DNA from: Roseiarcus sp963730555
GTDB lineage: Bacteria > Pseudomonadota > Alphaproteobacteria > Rhizobiales > Beijerinckiaceae
NCBI GenBank assembly: GCA_963730555.1
Contig: CAVSSS010000011.1
Location: forward strand, 186,001 to 250,000
DNA length: 64,000 nucleotides
Direction of reading: 5' to 3'
Part shown: positions 17,561 through 27,295 of the stretch, piece by piece
Numbering within the stretch: the first letter of the stretch is position 1
Layout of the letters: the number at the start of each line of letters is the position of its first letter
Program-made: the position numbers and the translations under genes
The notes under the pieces: generated by a model
Database searches by the model: none
Seen by the model: only the letters and a program-made list of their open reading frames with translations
Told to the model about the DNA's origin: nothing

Positions 17561-18568
17561 TCAAGCATGGCGAAGCCTCGGATTGAACAGCGCGACGAGA
17601 AGGTCGACCGCAATATTGATGAGGATGAAAATGACGGCGAACACGAGCACAAGCCCTTGAATGAGCGGCAGGTCGCGATTGATGACCGCCTCTATCGCCA
17701 TATTGCCGATACCGGGATAGGCGAAGATTCGCTCGATGATTACAGTGCCGCCGATGAGGAAAGTGAACTGAACGCCGGTCAGCGCGAGCGTCGGTCCGAT
17801 CGCGTTGCGCAGCGCCTCCTGCAAGACGAGCCGGAACTCGGACATACCTTTGAGACGCGCGAGCAGGACATAGTCCTGCGCCATGGCTTCGTTGAGCGCG
17901 CCCTTGAGCACTCGCGCGATCACCGCCGCGAGAGGAAGGCCGAGCGCCAGCGTCGGCAGGGCGAGGTGTTTGAGAAGGTCGAAGAACACGTCAAACCTGA
18001 GCCTCAACAGGCTCTCGATGAAATAGAAGGGCGTCGTCATGCCGGCGCTGACGCTCGGATCGACTCGGCCGGTCAGCGGCAGAAGCGGCCACACGACTCC
18101 GAAAGCGAGCACAAGCGCGAGCGCCCAAACGAAATCGGGAACGGCGAGCAAAAGCCCATTGATCGCGTCGATGACCGGCTCCGCCCAAGTGCGGCGCGCC
18201 ATTGCGCCGACAATCGCGACGGCGCCGCCGACAATCACTGCGAATTCCAGCGCCGCGGTCGCGAGCTCAAGCGTCGCGGGAAGCCGCTCGCCAAGCAGAG
18301 AGAGAACGTCGCGGTGGAGCGAGATCGAGGTTCCGAAGTCGCCGCGTAAAGCATAGCGGACCCAGACGGCGAATTGCGAAATTAGGCTGCCGTCGAGCCC
18401 ATAATGCGCCCGGAGCGCGGCGATGTCCGCCGCGCTTGCGCCAGGCGAGATCATCATCGCTATGGGATCCCCAGGTACGACCCGAAGAAGAACGAAAACA
18501 ACGATCGCGACGCCAGCGAGCGTAACCAGCGCCACCAGGAGACGCCGCAGGATCGCAAGCGCGATCAT
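17561..18568 (-). CDS. Dipeptide/oligopeptide ABC transporter permease (DppB type)
   Basis: This 335-residue permease has the DppB hallmark N-terminus (RRLLVALVTLAGVAIVVF then RVVPGDPI), a long periplasmic loop, and the EAA-type segment YVLLARLKGMSEFRLVLQEA near residue 225. A gap of 65 bases separates it from the binding-protein gene; the other junctions of the operon are much tighter. Confidence 0.93.
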   Translation of the reverse strand: MIALAILRRLLVALVTLAGVAIVVFVLLRVVPGDPIAMMISPGASAADIAALRAHYGLDGSLISQFAVWVRYALRGDFGTSISLHRDVLSLLGERLPATLELATAALEFAVIVGGAVAIVGAMARRTWAEPVIDAINGLLLAVPDFVWALALVLAFGVVWPLLPLTGRVDPSVSAGMTTPFYFIESLLRLRFDVFFDLLKHLALPTLALGLPLAAVIARVLKGALNEAMAQDYVLLARLKGMSEFRLVLQEALRNAIGPTLALTGVQFTFLIGGTVIIERIFAYPGIGNMAIEAVINRDLPLIQGLVLVFAVIFILINIAVDLLVALFNPRLRHA

Positions 18569-18633
18569 CGCTTCGTCATGGCCTCACCCAATCGCGCCGA
18601 AGGCGACCGCGCTTGCAGTCGCCATCCGGCCGC

Positions 18634-20169
18634 TCAGGCGGCCGGCGACACCAGCGTCGGCTGCAAGGCGCCGGACTTGTTCGGGATGACCTTGAGGTCC
18701 GACTTGTAAACGATCGGCTGGACGTATTGCAGGAGGGGAATGACATAACCCTGTTCGGCGATATAGGCGTCGACCGCCTTCCAGCCGTCGATGCGCTTCT
18801 TTTCATCCTTCTCGCCCCAAAGCGGGCCGATCTTGGCGTCGAGATCAGCGGTCTTCCAGGCCGAATGCGGCGAAGGCCCGAACATAGCGAAGCCGGTCGA
18901 GGTCGTCGGATCGCCGATCGCGTCGCCCCAGTTGTAGAACGCGGCGGGCGCGAGCTTGTGCGTTGTCCTGAGCTCGAAGTGCTTGGCGATCTCATAGACT
19001 TCGATATCCGCTTCGATCCCGACCTTGCGCCACATGCCGACGATTGCCTGGATCATCTCGTAATCTTTCGGCTTGAAGCCGCGGGTCGTCTGGATCGTAA
19101 ACTTGACCGGCTTCTCAGGCGAATAGCCGGAGGCTGCGAGCAATTCGGCGGCCTTCTTGGGATCGTAAGGCGTCTTGATCGAAGGGTCGAAGGCTGAATA
19201 TTCGGGGGTTTCGAGCGTTTCGATCGGCACGCCATAGCCGCGCAGCAGCCGGTCGACGATCGCCTTCTTGTCGATCGCCATGATCGCGGCCAGCCGCACG
19301 TTCTTGTCCAGCATCGGCTCCTTGTTGGTGATGAAGATCATGCCGATGTCCGTGATCGGCGTCGCCACCCCCGTGAGGCCGCTCTTCTTCTTCAAGCGAT
19401 CGAACTCCTCGTACGGCACTTCAAGCGTGATGTCGGAAGAGCCGAACTCGATCTCGGCCACGCGAGTCGTCGCGTCTGGCACGAATTTGAAGATCACGGT
19501 CTCGAACGCCGGCTTGTCGCCCCAATAGTGCGGATTGGCCTTGAGCCTGAGGAAGGCGTTGCCCTGATATTCGTCGACCATATAGGGGCCTGAGCCGATC
19601 GGCTTTTTCTCGAAGCCTTCCGCGCCGACCTTCTCATAATAGGCCTTGGGCAAAACATAGCCGGTCAGGAACGCCATCCACATGAAGAAGGTCGGCTCGA
19701 TGCGAATCGCGTCCGCTGTGATCCGGTTCCCGTCGATCTTGTAGTTTCCCGCGGTCGACCAGATGAAGGAAATGGGATTGGCGCTGTCTTTCTTGCCGGC
19801 GCGCTCGAGCGACCACACGACATCCTCGGGCGTCAGCGGCGACCCATCCTGCCATTTGACGTCCGGGCGAACGTCCATCCAAAGCTTCGTCTTGTCGTCG
19901 TTGCAGCCCCATGCGGTAAGAATGCCGGGCTTGAGAGCGAGATCCGGCCCCTGACCGATATATTGATCGAAGATGGAGCGATAGATCGCCTGGATGGTCG
20001 GATTGACGGCGGACGTGCCGTCGGTCGGATCGAACGAGGGCAGGTTGACGTTATAGGCGATGGTGAGCGTGTCCTTGGCCGCCGCCCGAACGGCGCCTCC
20101 GACAAGAAGCTCGGCGAGAAACGCGCCTGCACCGAGCTCCAGAGTTTGGCGCCGAGTGACCTCCATCAT
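18634..20169 (-). CDS. Extracellular solute-binding protein, family 5 (Dpp/Opp type)
   Basis: This 511-residue periplasmic binding protein captures peptides or peptide-like solutes. The N-terminus has a Tat-like twin arginine (TRRQTLELGAGAFL) followed by a hydrophobic stretch and AAA. Family landmarks are LTIAYNVNLPSFDPTDG, then DVKWQDGSPLTPEDVVWS near 105-122, and a closing YVIPLLQYVQPIVY. It is the first gene of the leftward operon and is divergent from iorA. The substrate is not predictable: this family also transports nickel, glycosides and opines. Confidence 0.92.
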   Translation of the reverse strand: MMEVTRRQTLELGAGAFLAELLVGGAVRAAAKDTLTIAYNVNLPSFDPTDGTSAVNPTIQAIYRSIFDQYIGQGPDLALKPGILTAWGCNDDKTKLWMDVRPDVKWQDGSPLTPEDVVWSLERAGKKDSANPISFIWSTAGNYKIDGNRITADAIRIEPTFFMWMAFLTGYVLPKAYYEKVGAEGFEKKPIGSGPYMVDEYQGNAFLRLKANPHYWGDKPAFETVIFKFVPDATTRVAEIEFGSSDITLEVPYEEFDRLKKKSGLTGVATPITDIGMIFITNKEPMLDKNVRLAAIMAIDKKAIVDRLLRGYGVPIETLETPEYSAFDPSIKTPYDPKKAAELLAASGYSPEKPVKFTIQTTRGFKPKDYEMIQAIVGMWRKVGIEADIEVYEIAKHFELRTTHKLAPAAFYNWGDAIGDPTTSTGFAMFGPSPHSAWKTADLDAKIGPLWGEKDEKKRIDGWKAVDAYIAEQGYVIPLLQYVQPIVYKSDLKVIPNKSGALQPTLVSPAA

Positions 20170-20451
20170 CCATGACCTCCCAATTCATCCGAGCCGTCGG
20201 TCTCATGTCTTAAGGCTTCGCAATTTGCGCGCCACTTTCAGCCGACTGTTGATCGCACGCTAGCAAAGGGAAATTGGCGAGGCAAGGCGGGCATGCGCAA
20301 TTGTATGAGGCGGAATTTATATGCGCGTGCGCTTTTCGCAGCTTGCTCGCGCCTTTTCACTGGGCACGCCCTCATCGTTGACACCCCGTGAGCCGCTAAA
20401 TATGCTCATGCAAATAAATACCTGCAGATGAATCCCTGAAGGAGCGAGCCG

Positions 20452-22602
20452 ATGGCGGAAAGGTCCTTCGAGCGCGAAGTTCAGGACTTGCGACTTCAAG
20501 CTGGCGAAATCTTTCGCGGCGAAGGCATTCTCGCGATCACCAAAGCCCTGCTTCAATCCGGCGTTTCCTACGTCGCAGGCTATCAGGGCGCGCCGATCTC
20601 GCATCTCATGGACGTTCTCGCCGACGCCAAGGACGTGATGAACGACCTCGGCGTGCATTTCGAGACCTCCGCTTCCGAAGCCGCCGCCGCGGCGACGCTC
20701 TCGGCTTCCGTCATGTATCCGGTGCGCGGCGCGGTGACCTGGAAATCGACCGCGGGCACCAATGTCGCGGCGGACGCGCTGTCGAACCTGGCGTCAAGCG
20801 GCGTCACCGGCGGCGCGCTGATCGTCATTGGCGAGGATTATGGCGAGGGCTCCTCGATCATGCAGGAGCGCAGCCACGCCTATGCGATGAAATCGCAGAT
20901 CTGGCTTCTCGATCCGCGCCCCGATCTGCCGACGCTCGTTCGCATGGTGGAGGAGGGCTTCGAACTATCGGAAGCCTCGAACTCGCCGGTCATGCTCGAA
21001 GTGCGCATCCGCACCTGCCACGTGCACGGGCAATTCGTCGCCAAGGACAACAGGAAGCCCGATTTCACGCTTCGCGAGGCCTTGGAAAATCCGGTCCGCG
21101 ACGCCAACCGCATCGTGCTTCCGCCCGCTTCGTTCATGCAGGAGAAGGAGAAGCTCGAGAAGCGTTGGCCGGCCGCGGTCGAGTTCATCAAGAGCCGCAA
21201 GCTCAACGAATTCTTCGGCCCCAAGGACGGCCCGGTAGGCGTTATTGTTCTCGGTGGTCTCTTCAACGGCGTGCTTCGTGCGCTTCAGCAATTGGGCCTT
21301 GCCGACGTCTATGGCGAGACGTCGATCCCGATCTATGTCCTCAATGTCGCCTATCCGATCATCGAGGACGAGATGGTCGAGTTCTGCCTCGGCAAGTCGG
21401 CGGTCATGATGGTCGAAGAGGGCGCGCCTGATTATCTTGAGCAGGCGCTGAACACGCTGCTGCGCCGCCGCGACATCCAAACCAAGATTGCGGGGAAGGA
21501 CGTCCTGCCGATGGGCGGCGAGTACACCGCGCCGGTCGTTGTCACGGGCCTGCGCGCTTTTCTTGTTGCCCATGCGCCTCAGCTGTTGCGAAACCAGCCG
21601 CCGATCCCCGATCCCGCGCCTGTTCTCGCACACGATAAAGTCAAGGCGCTCGCCAAGACCGTGCCGCCGCGCCCGCCCGGCTTTTGCATAGGTTGCCCGG
21701 AGCGGCCGATCTTCGCGGCGATGAAAATGGTCGAGAAGCAGCTCGGACCGCACCACATCTCGGCCGACATCGGCTGCCACCTGTTCTCGATCCTGCCGCC
21801 CTTCAACCTCGGCACGACGACGATGGGCTATGGCCTCGGGCCCGCTTCGGCTTCGGCGTTCAATGTGAAGTCGGACAGGCGCGTCATTTCTGTCATGGGC
21901 GACGGCGGGTTCTGGCACAACGGCCTCGCCTCCTCGATCGGCAACGCCGTCTTCAACAAGCAGGATGGCGTCACAATCATCGTCGACAATTTTTATTCCG
22001 CCGCGACCGGGGGCCAAGATATTCCGTCATCGCGGGCGATCAACCCGCGCCGCAAAACGAACAATTCCATCGTCGACGCGGTCAAGGGCGTTGGCGCGAC
22101 CTGGGTCAAAGAGATCGACCGCACCTACGACGTCGCCAAGGTGCGCGACACGCTGCGGGAGGCGCTGACGACCAAGGCCGAAGGCCCCAAGATCATCGTC
22201 GCATCGTCCGAATGCATGCTGAACAAGCAGCGGCGCGTGCGGCCTCTCTTCTCGAAGCAGGTCGCGGCGGGCGAACGCATGGTGAAGGAGCGCTTTGGCG
22301 TCGACGAGGCCATCTGCTCGGGCGACCACGCCTGCATCCGCCTCTCGGGCTGCCCCTCACTATCGCTGAAACACACGGACGACCCGCTCAAGGACGATCC
22401 GGTCGCCGCCGTGGACAATCAATGTGTCGGCTGCGGCAATTGCGGCGAAGTCGCGGAGGCCGCTGTCCTCTGTCCTTCCTTCTACCGAACCGAGATCATC
22501 TTCAATCCCAGCCGCTGGGACCGTCGGCTCGCGGCTTTCCGCGAGCGCATCATCGGCTGGCTGCAGCGTCGCCGCGAAGCTCGCCGGATCGCCTTTGCGT
22601 AA
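20452..22602 (+). CDS. iorA: Indolepyruvate ferredoxin oxidoreductase, alpha subunit
   Basis: The enzyme oxidatively decarboxylates aryl-pyruvates (from aromatic amino acids) to aryl-acetyl-CoA with reduction of ferredoxin. The 716-residue chain has the N-terminal pyrimidine-binding domain (GYQGAPISHLMDVL), a C-terminal TPP domain with PEP-like GDGGFWHNGLASSIGN and the Mg motif VDNFYSAATGG, and a late cysteine-rich Fe-S region (CIRLSGCPSLSL and CVGCGNCGEVAEAAVLC). AAGGAG before the ATG fits the start. The beta subunit follows after a repeat-filled gap. Confidence 0.92.
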   Translation: MAERSFEREVQDLRLQAGEIFRGEGILAITKALLQSGVSYVAGYQGAPISHLMDVLADAKDVMNDLGVHFETSASEAAAAATLSASVMYPVRGAVTWKSTAGTNVAADALSNLASSGVTGGALIVIGEDYGEGSSIMQERSHAYAMKSQIWLLDPRPDLPTLVRMVEEGFELSEASNSPVMLEVRIRTCHVHGQFVAKDNRKPDFTLREALENPVRDANRIVLPPASFMQEKEKLEKRWPAAVEFIKSRKLNEFFGPKDGPVGVIVLGGLFNGVLRALQQLGLADVYGETSIPIYVLNVAYPIIEDEMVEFCLGKSAVMMVEEGAPDYLEQALNTLLRRRDIQTKIAGKDVLPMGGEYTAPVVVTGLRAFLVAHAPQLLRNQPPIPDPAPVLAHDKVKALAKTVPPRPPGFCIGCPERPIFAAMKMVEKQLGPHHISADIGCHLFSILPPFNLGTTTMGYGLGPASASAFNVKSDRRVISVMGDGGFWHNGLASSIGNAVFNKQDGVTIIVDNFYSAATGGQDIPSSRAINPRRKTNNSIVDAVKGVGATWVKEIDRTYDVAKVRDTLREALTTKAEGPKIIVASSECMLNKQRRVRPLFSKQVAAGERMVKERFGVDEAICSGDHACIRLSGCPSLSLKHTDDPLKDDPVAAVDNQCVGCGNCGEVAEAAVLCPSFYRTEIIFNPSRWDRRLAAFRERIIGWLQRRREARRIAFA

Positions 22603-22611
22603 GACGCCGCC

Positions 22612-22728
22612 CCTTCCCTTCTCCCCCAGGGAGAAGGCGGCGGGCGAAGCCCGACGGATGAGGGCGTCGCGGCGACGAACCCTCACCCCCTGCCCCTCTC
22701 CCGTAGGAGAGGGGAGTCGCGGCGCCTG
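22612..22728. repeat. Palindromic repeat cluster between iorA and iorB
   Basis: The gap holds two hairpins: CCTTCTCCC with GGGAGAAGG around 22616-22638, and CCCCTCTCC-CGTA-GGAGAGGGG near 22694-22715. Both are of the 'CCCTCTCCC...GGGAGAGGG' type that is scattered through many alphaproteobacterial genomes. They separate two genes that must be expressed together and could act as a stability or attenuation element. Confidence 0.65.
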
Positions 22729-22730
22729 CC

Positions 22731-24287
22731 ATGCCGATGAATGAAGCCGCCCCAATTCCGCCGCCGCCGGTATCGCTCGACAAGCCCCTCACCATCGCCA
22801 TTCTCGCCATGGGGGGCCAAGGCGGCGGGGTGCTGGCGGACTGGATCGTCGAGGTCGCCGAACATCAGGGATGGGCGGCGCAATCGACCTCCGTGCCGGG
22901 CGTCGCGCAGCGCACCGGCGCGACAATCTACTACATCGAGACGCTGCCGCCGCGAAACGGCGTTGCGCCTGTCTTCTCGCTCATGCCGACACCAGGCGAT
23001 GTCGACGTGGTGATGGCCGCGGAGCTCATGGAGGCTGGCCGATCGGTGCTCCGCGGGCTGGTGACGCCAGACAAGACGACGCTGATCGCCTCGACCCATC
23101 GCGCTTATGCGGTCGCCGAAAAGGAAAGGCCGGGCGACGGCGCGGGCGACCCGTTCACGGTCATCGATGCGCTCGATTTCGCCGCGCGGCGGACCATCGC
23201 CTTCGACATGGAGAAGGTCGCCGTCGAACGGGGCACGGTGATCTCGGCCACGATGCTCGGCGCGCTGGCGGGTTCCGGCGCGCTGCCGTTCGAGCGGTCC
23301 GCCTATGAGGCGATCGTGCGTGAAGGCGTGCGGGGCGCGAACGCCAGCCTCGCCGCTTTCGCCGACGCCTATGATCGCGCGCGCGAGGGGAAGAACGGGG
23401 CGCCGAACGCCGGCGCCGCGAAGCGACTCGATGTCTTGCCGGACAAATCCGGCCATCCCGAGCTCAACCGGCTAGTCGCGCGCCTGCGCTCGGATCTGCC
23501 GGAAAGCGCGCGGCGCCTGGCCTTCGCCGGCTTGAAACGCATCGTCGATTTCCAGGACGTCGCTTACGGCGACGACTATATCGACCGACTCAAGAAGCTG
23601 GCCGCGCTCGACACGGCCAATGGCGGCCCGGAGAGAAATTTCGCTTTCACGGCCGAAGCCGCGAAGCGGCTCGCTGTCGCCATGGCCTATGACGACGTGA
23701 TCCGCGTCGCCGACATCAAATTGCGCCCGTCGCGGTTCGCGCGCCTGCGCGAAGAGGCGGGCGCGGCGCCCGACCAACTCGTCTACGCGACCGAATACCT
23801 CCATCCGCGCGGCGAGGAGATCTGCGGCATGATGCCCGCTTCGCTTGGCGCGTTCATCGAAGCCCGCCCGTTCCTGTTCCGGACGCTGGACCGCATCGTC
23901 AATCGCGGGCGCCGCGTGCCGGTCGGGCGGATCGGCGGCTTCCTGCAGCTTTATGGCGTCGCGGCTTTGCGGCCCACGCGGCGCTCGAGCCTGCGGCACA
24001 AACGGGAAACTGAGCATTGGGAGGCGTGGCTCACCAAAGCGTCCGAGATCCTGCCGAAGAACTATGATCTTGGCGTCGAGATTCTGCGCTGCCGGCGGCT
24101 GGTCAAGGGCTATTCCGACACCCATGCGCGGGGCTTGAGCAAATTCGACCGCGTGATGGCGAAGGTGCCGAAGCTCGTCTCGCGCGAGGACGGCGCGCAA
24201 TGGATGGCGCGGCTTATTTCCGCGGCGCTGATGGACGAATCGGGCGAGGCGCTCGACGGCGTCGCGAAGACGATCGACACGCTTTAG
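22731..24287 (+). CDS. iorB: Indolepyruvate oxidoreductase, beta subunit with C-terminal DUF6537-like domain
   Basis: The N-terminal roughly 200 residues are the gamma-type domain of 2-oxoacid:ferredoxin oxidoreductases (ILAMGGQGGGVLADWIVE and GVAQRTGATIYYIE). The remaining 300 residues are an extra helical region; the total of 518 is longer than the roughly 200-residue archaeal IorB and matches the fused form known in aerobic proteobacteria. It works with IorA. The start could also be the ATG two codons later. Confidence 0.88.
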   Translation: MPMNEAAPIPPPPVSLDKPLTIAILAMGGQGGGVLADWIVEVAEHQGWAAQSTSVPGVAQRTGATIYYIETLPPRNGVAPVFSLMPTPGDVDVVMAAELMEAGRSVLRGLVTPDKTTLIASTHRAYAVAEKERPGDGAGDPFTVIDALDFAARRTIAFDMEKVAVERGTVISATMLGALAGSGALPFERSAYEAIVREGVRGANASLAAFADAYDRAREGKNGAPNAGAAKRLDVLPDKSGHPELNRLVARLRSDLPESARRLAFAGLKRIVDFQDVAYGDDYIDRLKKLAALDTANGGPERNFAFTAEAAKRLAVAMAYDDVIRVADIKLRPSRFARLREEAGAAPDQLVYATEYLHPRGEEICGMMPASLGAFIEARPFLFRTLDRIVNRGRRVPVGRIGGFLQLYGVAALRPTRRSSLRHKRETEHWEAWLTKASEILPKNYDLGVEILRCRRLVKGYSDTHARGLSKFDRVMAKVPKLVSREDGAQWMARLISAALMDESGEALDGVAKTIDTL

Positions 24288-24857
24288 GGGTCCCAGTCCA
24301 TTTCGACCGTTTCGACCGTCAGGAGAGGGTTCCGTCCTGAAGCTCTGTCCGGCACATGCGGAGCGCCGATGCGCGCAATTTCGAGCCCCGCTGTTCCGTC
24401 GGCGTCGCGCGCTCCCAACTCGCAGGCGGACTGCGGCAATTCCAGAATTTGACCGACATTTTCTTGCGTAGAACAGAACTATGCGCTATGGTCTTCGGCG
24501 ATGACGAACTTGATCGCCCGAAAATCCCACGACCCGTGTCGATCAGCGACCAAAGGGCCGCGCGCGTCACGTTTTTACAACCATGGCGTGTTTCCGCAGC
24601 GGGGGAGAAAAAATCTATTTTTATCGGCCATAACCCATTGAAAAGTCTCGATTAGGCAAAGGAAATGAAAGGAAATGAAAACCAATTTTCCTTTCATTTC
24701 CTTTCATTTCCTTGCTTTTGTTTGCACGGGTTTCGCCTTGAGGTTGTATTCATGCCTGGGGATCGTTTGGCCGGGCCGCAGGGAGAAGCCGGTTCCGTCG
24801 CAGCGAACGGCGCTCTAATCTGGCGTCGTCCTTTAGCCTGAACGATAAGGCCGTCCG
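24288..24857. other. Long spacer carrying repeat copy A
   Basis: The 570 bases contain no confident gene. Most of the spacer from 24436 to 24727 is the dispersed repeat described below. A frame at 24356-24655 (99 codons, ATG) ends exactly before the hairpin; its second half has a degenerate counterpart in repeat copy B, so it may be a real small gene or a decayed one. The rest, 24728-24857, holds the SDR promoter region, in which I see no clear motif. Confidence 0.6.
24436..24727 (-). repeat. Dispersed repeat with long hairpin, copy A
   Basis: The copy is inverted relative to copy B at 38869-39148. Its hairpin has a perfect 22-base stem (24659-24680 with 24692-24713) and an 11-base loop; each arm is two units of about 10 bases (GGAAATGAAA). 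The conserved tail CTTTTCAATGGGTTA (reverse strand, about 24633-24647), an A/T-rich tract and further similarity out to the motif ACATTTT-TTGCGT follow. On the plus strand, a reading frame ending NPLKSLD-stop runs up to the hairpin. Confidence 0.8.
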
Positions 24858-25619
24858 ATGTCCCTAGCTCGCTATCCCTCGCTTATCGATAAGGTCGTTT
24901 TCATCACCGGCGGCGGGTCGGGCATCGGCGCGGCGATGGTCGAGGCGTTCGCGGAGCAGAAGGCCAATGTCGCTTTCGTCGACATCGCCATCGAGCCGTC
25001 CAAAGAGCTGGTGGCGAAAATCGGCGCCTCGCATCCTCCGCCGCTCTTTCTCCACTGCGACCTCACCGACATCGCCGCGCTTGAAGCGGCGATGGAGGAG
25101 GCTAAGCAGCGCATGGGGCCGATCGCAGTGCTCATCAACAACGCCGCCAACGACCAGCGCCAGGCCGCGGACGAAGTGAGCGAAGAGGATTGGGACCGCA
25201 CGATGGCGCTCAACCTCAAGCACCAGTTCTTCGCCGCGCAGATCGCGCGCCGCTCCATGCGCGAGCTTGGCGGCGGGGCGATCGTCAATTTCTCATCGAC
25301 CGCCTGGATGCTCGGGGTCCCCCGATTGTCGGTCTACGCCACGGCGAAGGCCGCGGTCGTGGGCCTGACGAACAGCCTCGCGCGAGAATTCGGCCCGGAC
25401 AATATTCGCGTCAATGCAATCGCCCCCGGGGCGGTTATCACCGAGCGGCAGCGCCGCCTTTGGATGAGCGAGGAACACATCGCCGACTTCCGCGCGCGCC
25501 AATGTATTAACCGAACCTTGCTTGCCGAAGATGTGGCGCGCCTTGCGCTCTTTCTATCCTCGGATGACAGCGCAATGATTACCAAGCAATGCTATCAGGT
25601 GGATGGCGGACTGCGTTAG
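24858..25619 (+). CDS. Short-chain dehydrogenase/reductase (SDR)
   Basis: This 253-residue SDR has TGGGSGIGAA near residue 18, NNAAND, catalytic Ser in NFSSTAW, YATAKAA as YxxxK, and a C-terminal YQVDGGLR. The pattern resembles sugar or sugar-alcohol dehydrogenases that act on aldoses, but the substrate is open. It stands alone after repeat A, 101 bases before the CBS gene. Confidence 0.9.
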   Translation: MSLARYPSLIDKVVFITGGGSGIGAAMVEAFAEQKANVAFVDIAIEPSKELVAKIGASHPPPLFLHCDLTDIAALEAAMEEAKQRMGPIAVLINNAANDQRQAADEVSEEDWDRTMALNLKHQFFAAQIARRSMRELGGGAIVNFSSTAWMLGVPRLSVYATAKAAVVGLTNSLAREFGPDNIRVNAIAPGAVITERQRRLWMSEEHIADFRARQCINRTLLAEDVARLALFLSSDDSAMITKQCYQVDGGLR

Positions 25620-25720
25620 TCCGCCTCGACAAAAATGAACTTGATCACGCCATCTTGAAGGCGCATCGTCCCGATTCTACGGCGGCCCCATTCAAGACCG
25701 CCCGACTAGGGGAGTGAACG

Positions 25721-26152
25721 ATGACAGTTGCCCGCATTCTTGATGCGAAGGGGCGCGACGTTTTCACCACTCAGCCGCATCACACCCTGAAGGAAGTCAT
25801 TGAGCTCTTGGCCGAAAAGGGCGTGGGAGCCGTCGTCGTATCGGACGCGTCGCTCAGCGTGCTTGGCATACTTTCGGAGCGCGACGTCGTCCGCGTGCTG
25901 GCCAAGCAGGGGGCTTCAGCGCTCGACGATCCCGTGTCGCGTTACATGACGCCGAAGGTCATCACCGTGACGCGCGACGACACCATCGATCACGTCATGC
26001 ACACAATGACGGCCGGCCGGTTTCGCCATGTTCCGGTCGTGGAAGAGGGCCGTCTGATCGGCATCATCTCCATCGGCGACGTCGTCAAGCGACACGTCAA
26101 CGCGCTCGACAGCGAGCGCCAGGCGCTGCGGGAATATATCGCGACGGCTTAG
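25721..26152 (+). CDS. CBS-domain protein
   Basis: This 143-residue protein consists of two CBS motifs (about 8-65 and 75-132) with repeated patterns of the type VLGILSERDVVRVL and LIGIISIGDVVKRH. CBS pairs bind adenine nucleotides and act as energy or redox sensors. A stand-alone pair of this size is common in alphaproteobacteria. A good ribosome site (AGGGGAG) precedes the ATG. Its stop overlaps that of the convergent patatin gene by 4 bases. Confidence 0.92.
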   Translation: MTVARILDAKGRDVFTTQPHHTLKEVIELLAEKGVGAVVVSDASLSVLGILSERDVVRVLAKQGASALDDPVSRYMTPKVITVTRDDTIDHVMHTMTAGRFRHVPVVEEGRLIGIISIGDVVKRHVNALDSERQALREYIATA

Positions 26153-27165
26153 TTTGGCGGGCCTGCCGAGGCGACAGCCCCGGCGTCCGTTCGATTGAGT
26201 TCGACATGCTCTTGAATTTCGGCGGCCGCCTTGCGGATCGCCTCACGGCCGAACGCGATCAGTTCGTCCGCGCGGTGGAACTCGAACATGCCGACTTTGC
26301 CGACCCTGACTTGCACCAGAGCATCCGGCGGATCGCCGGCGAGCCTTGAGCGCATGATGCGGTCCTGGAGAATATCGAAGGCGCTGACCATCGAGGTCAT
26401 TAAACCTGGCGCTGCAGCTTCGCCGTTGACCTTTGTCCCGTTTGAGCCGCGCCACCATCTGGAGATCATGCCGCTGCTGTCCTGAGCCGCCGGCTCCTCA
26501 ACCGAAGCCGGGGAGTCCGGCCGGCCGAATGGATCCTGAATGACGGCGCCGCGGCCAAATCGGTCGCTGGAAATGTTGAGCGCAATGACGCGCTCGGCGC
26601 CGAGAGCGCGCGCGACGCTGACCGGGACCGGATTGACGATTGCGCCGTCGAACAGCCAGCGCCCATCGATCTTCACCGGCTCGAATACGCCAGGCAAAGC
26701 ATAGGAAGCGCGGATCGCGTCCACGAGGAGTCCGCGCCGGAGCCAAATCTCGTGTCCGCCGCCGATCTCGGTGGCGACAGCGGCGAACTGGACCGGCAAA
26801 TCCTCGATGCGAAGGTCGCCGAGCGCCGCCTCGAGCCTCGCGCGCAGCCGTTGGCCGCCTATGAGGCCGCTGCCGGTGAAAGAGAAATCGAGGAGACCGA
26901 ACACGCGGCGCCGGGTCAAAGAACGGGCGAAGGCCTCGAGCATGTCGAGCCGACCAGCCGCGTAGCAGCCGCCGACCAATGTTCCGATCGAGGAGCCCAC
27001 AATGACGTCCAGTTTCAGGCCCAGCGCATCGAGTTCCTGCAGCGCGCCGATGTGCGCCCAGCCGCGCGCCGCGCCCGCGCCAAGCACCAGGCCGACTTTC
27101 GCTCGGCGTCGTCCGCCGCCCGATCCAGGGTCAGTATCAATTCTGCGATAAGCCGCCCTGAACAT
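26149..27165 (-). CDS. Patatin-like phospholipase (RssA family)
   Basis: This 338-residue protein has the patatin catalytic set: oxyanion loop LGAGAARGWAHIG (about 30-42), nucleophile GSSIGTLVGG (Gly-x-Ser-x-Gly, about 57-66) and the dyad Asp in DGAIVNPVPV (about 172-181). Such proteins hydrolyse membrane lipids. The region after residue 210 (low complexity, EEPAAQDSSG) is specific to this group. There is no signal peptide. Confidence 0.9.
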   Translation of the reverse strand: MFRAAYRRIDTDPGSGGGRRRAKVGLVLGAGAARGWAHIGALQELDALGLKLDVIVGSSIGTLVGGCYAAGRLDMLEAFARSLTRRRVFGLLDFSFTGSGLIGGQRLRARLEAALGDLRIEDLPVQFAAVATEIGGGHEIWLRRGLLVDAIRASYALPGVFEPVKIDGRWLFDGAIVNPVPVSVARALGAERVIALNISSDRFGRGAVIQDPFGRPDSPASVEEPAAQDSSGMISRWWRGSNGTKVNGEAAAPGLMTSMVSAFDILQDRIMRSRLAGDPPDALVQVRVGKVGMFEFHRADELIAFGREAIRKAAAEIQEHVELNRTDAGAVASAGPPN

Positions 27166-27295
27166 CGCTCAACTCGCTTGGATATAACCCCACCGCTCGC
27201 CTTCGCATGAGAAACTTAAGCTTGCGCGCAAGATGTCGCTAGACAATTAACGTGATCTTGTTGCTGCACTGCGGCAACGCCCGCTGACCCTCCGA

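Noticed and set aside
24356..24655. 99-codon frame in repeat copy A
   Set aside because: Not called as a gene because its counterpart in copy B is shifted and its first half has no counterpart. It is kept in the repeat finding as a possible decayed or small gene.
24661..24711. CRISPR-like short repeats (GGAAATGAAA units)
   Set aside because: There are only two units per arm, with no spacers of regular size and no cas genes. The structure is a hairpin.
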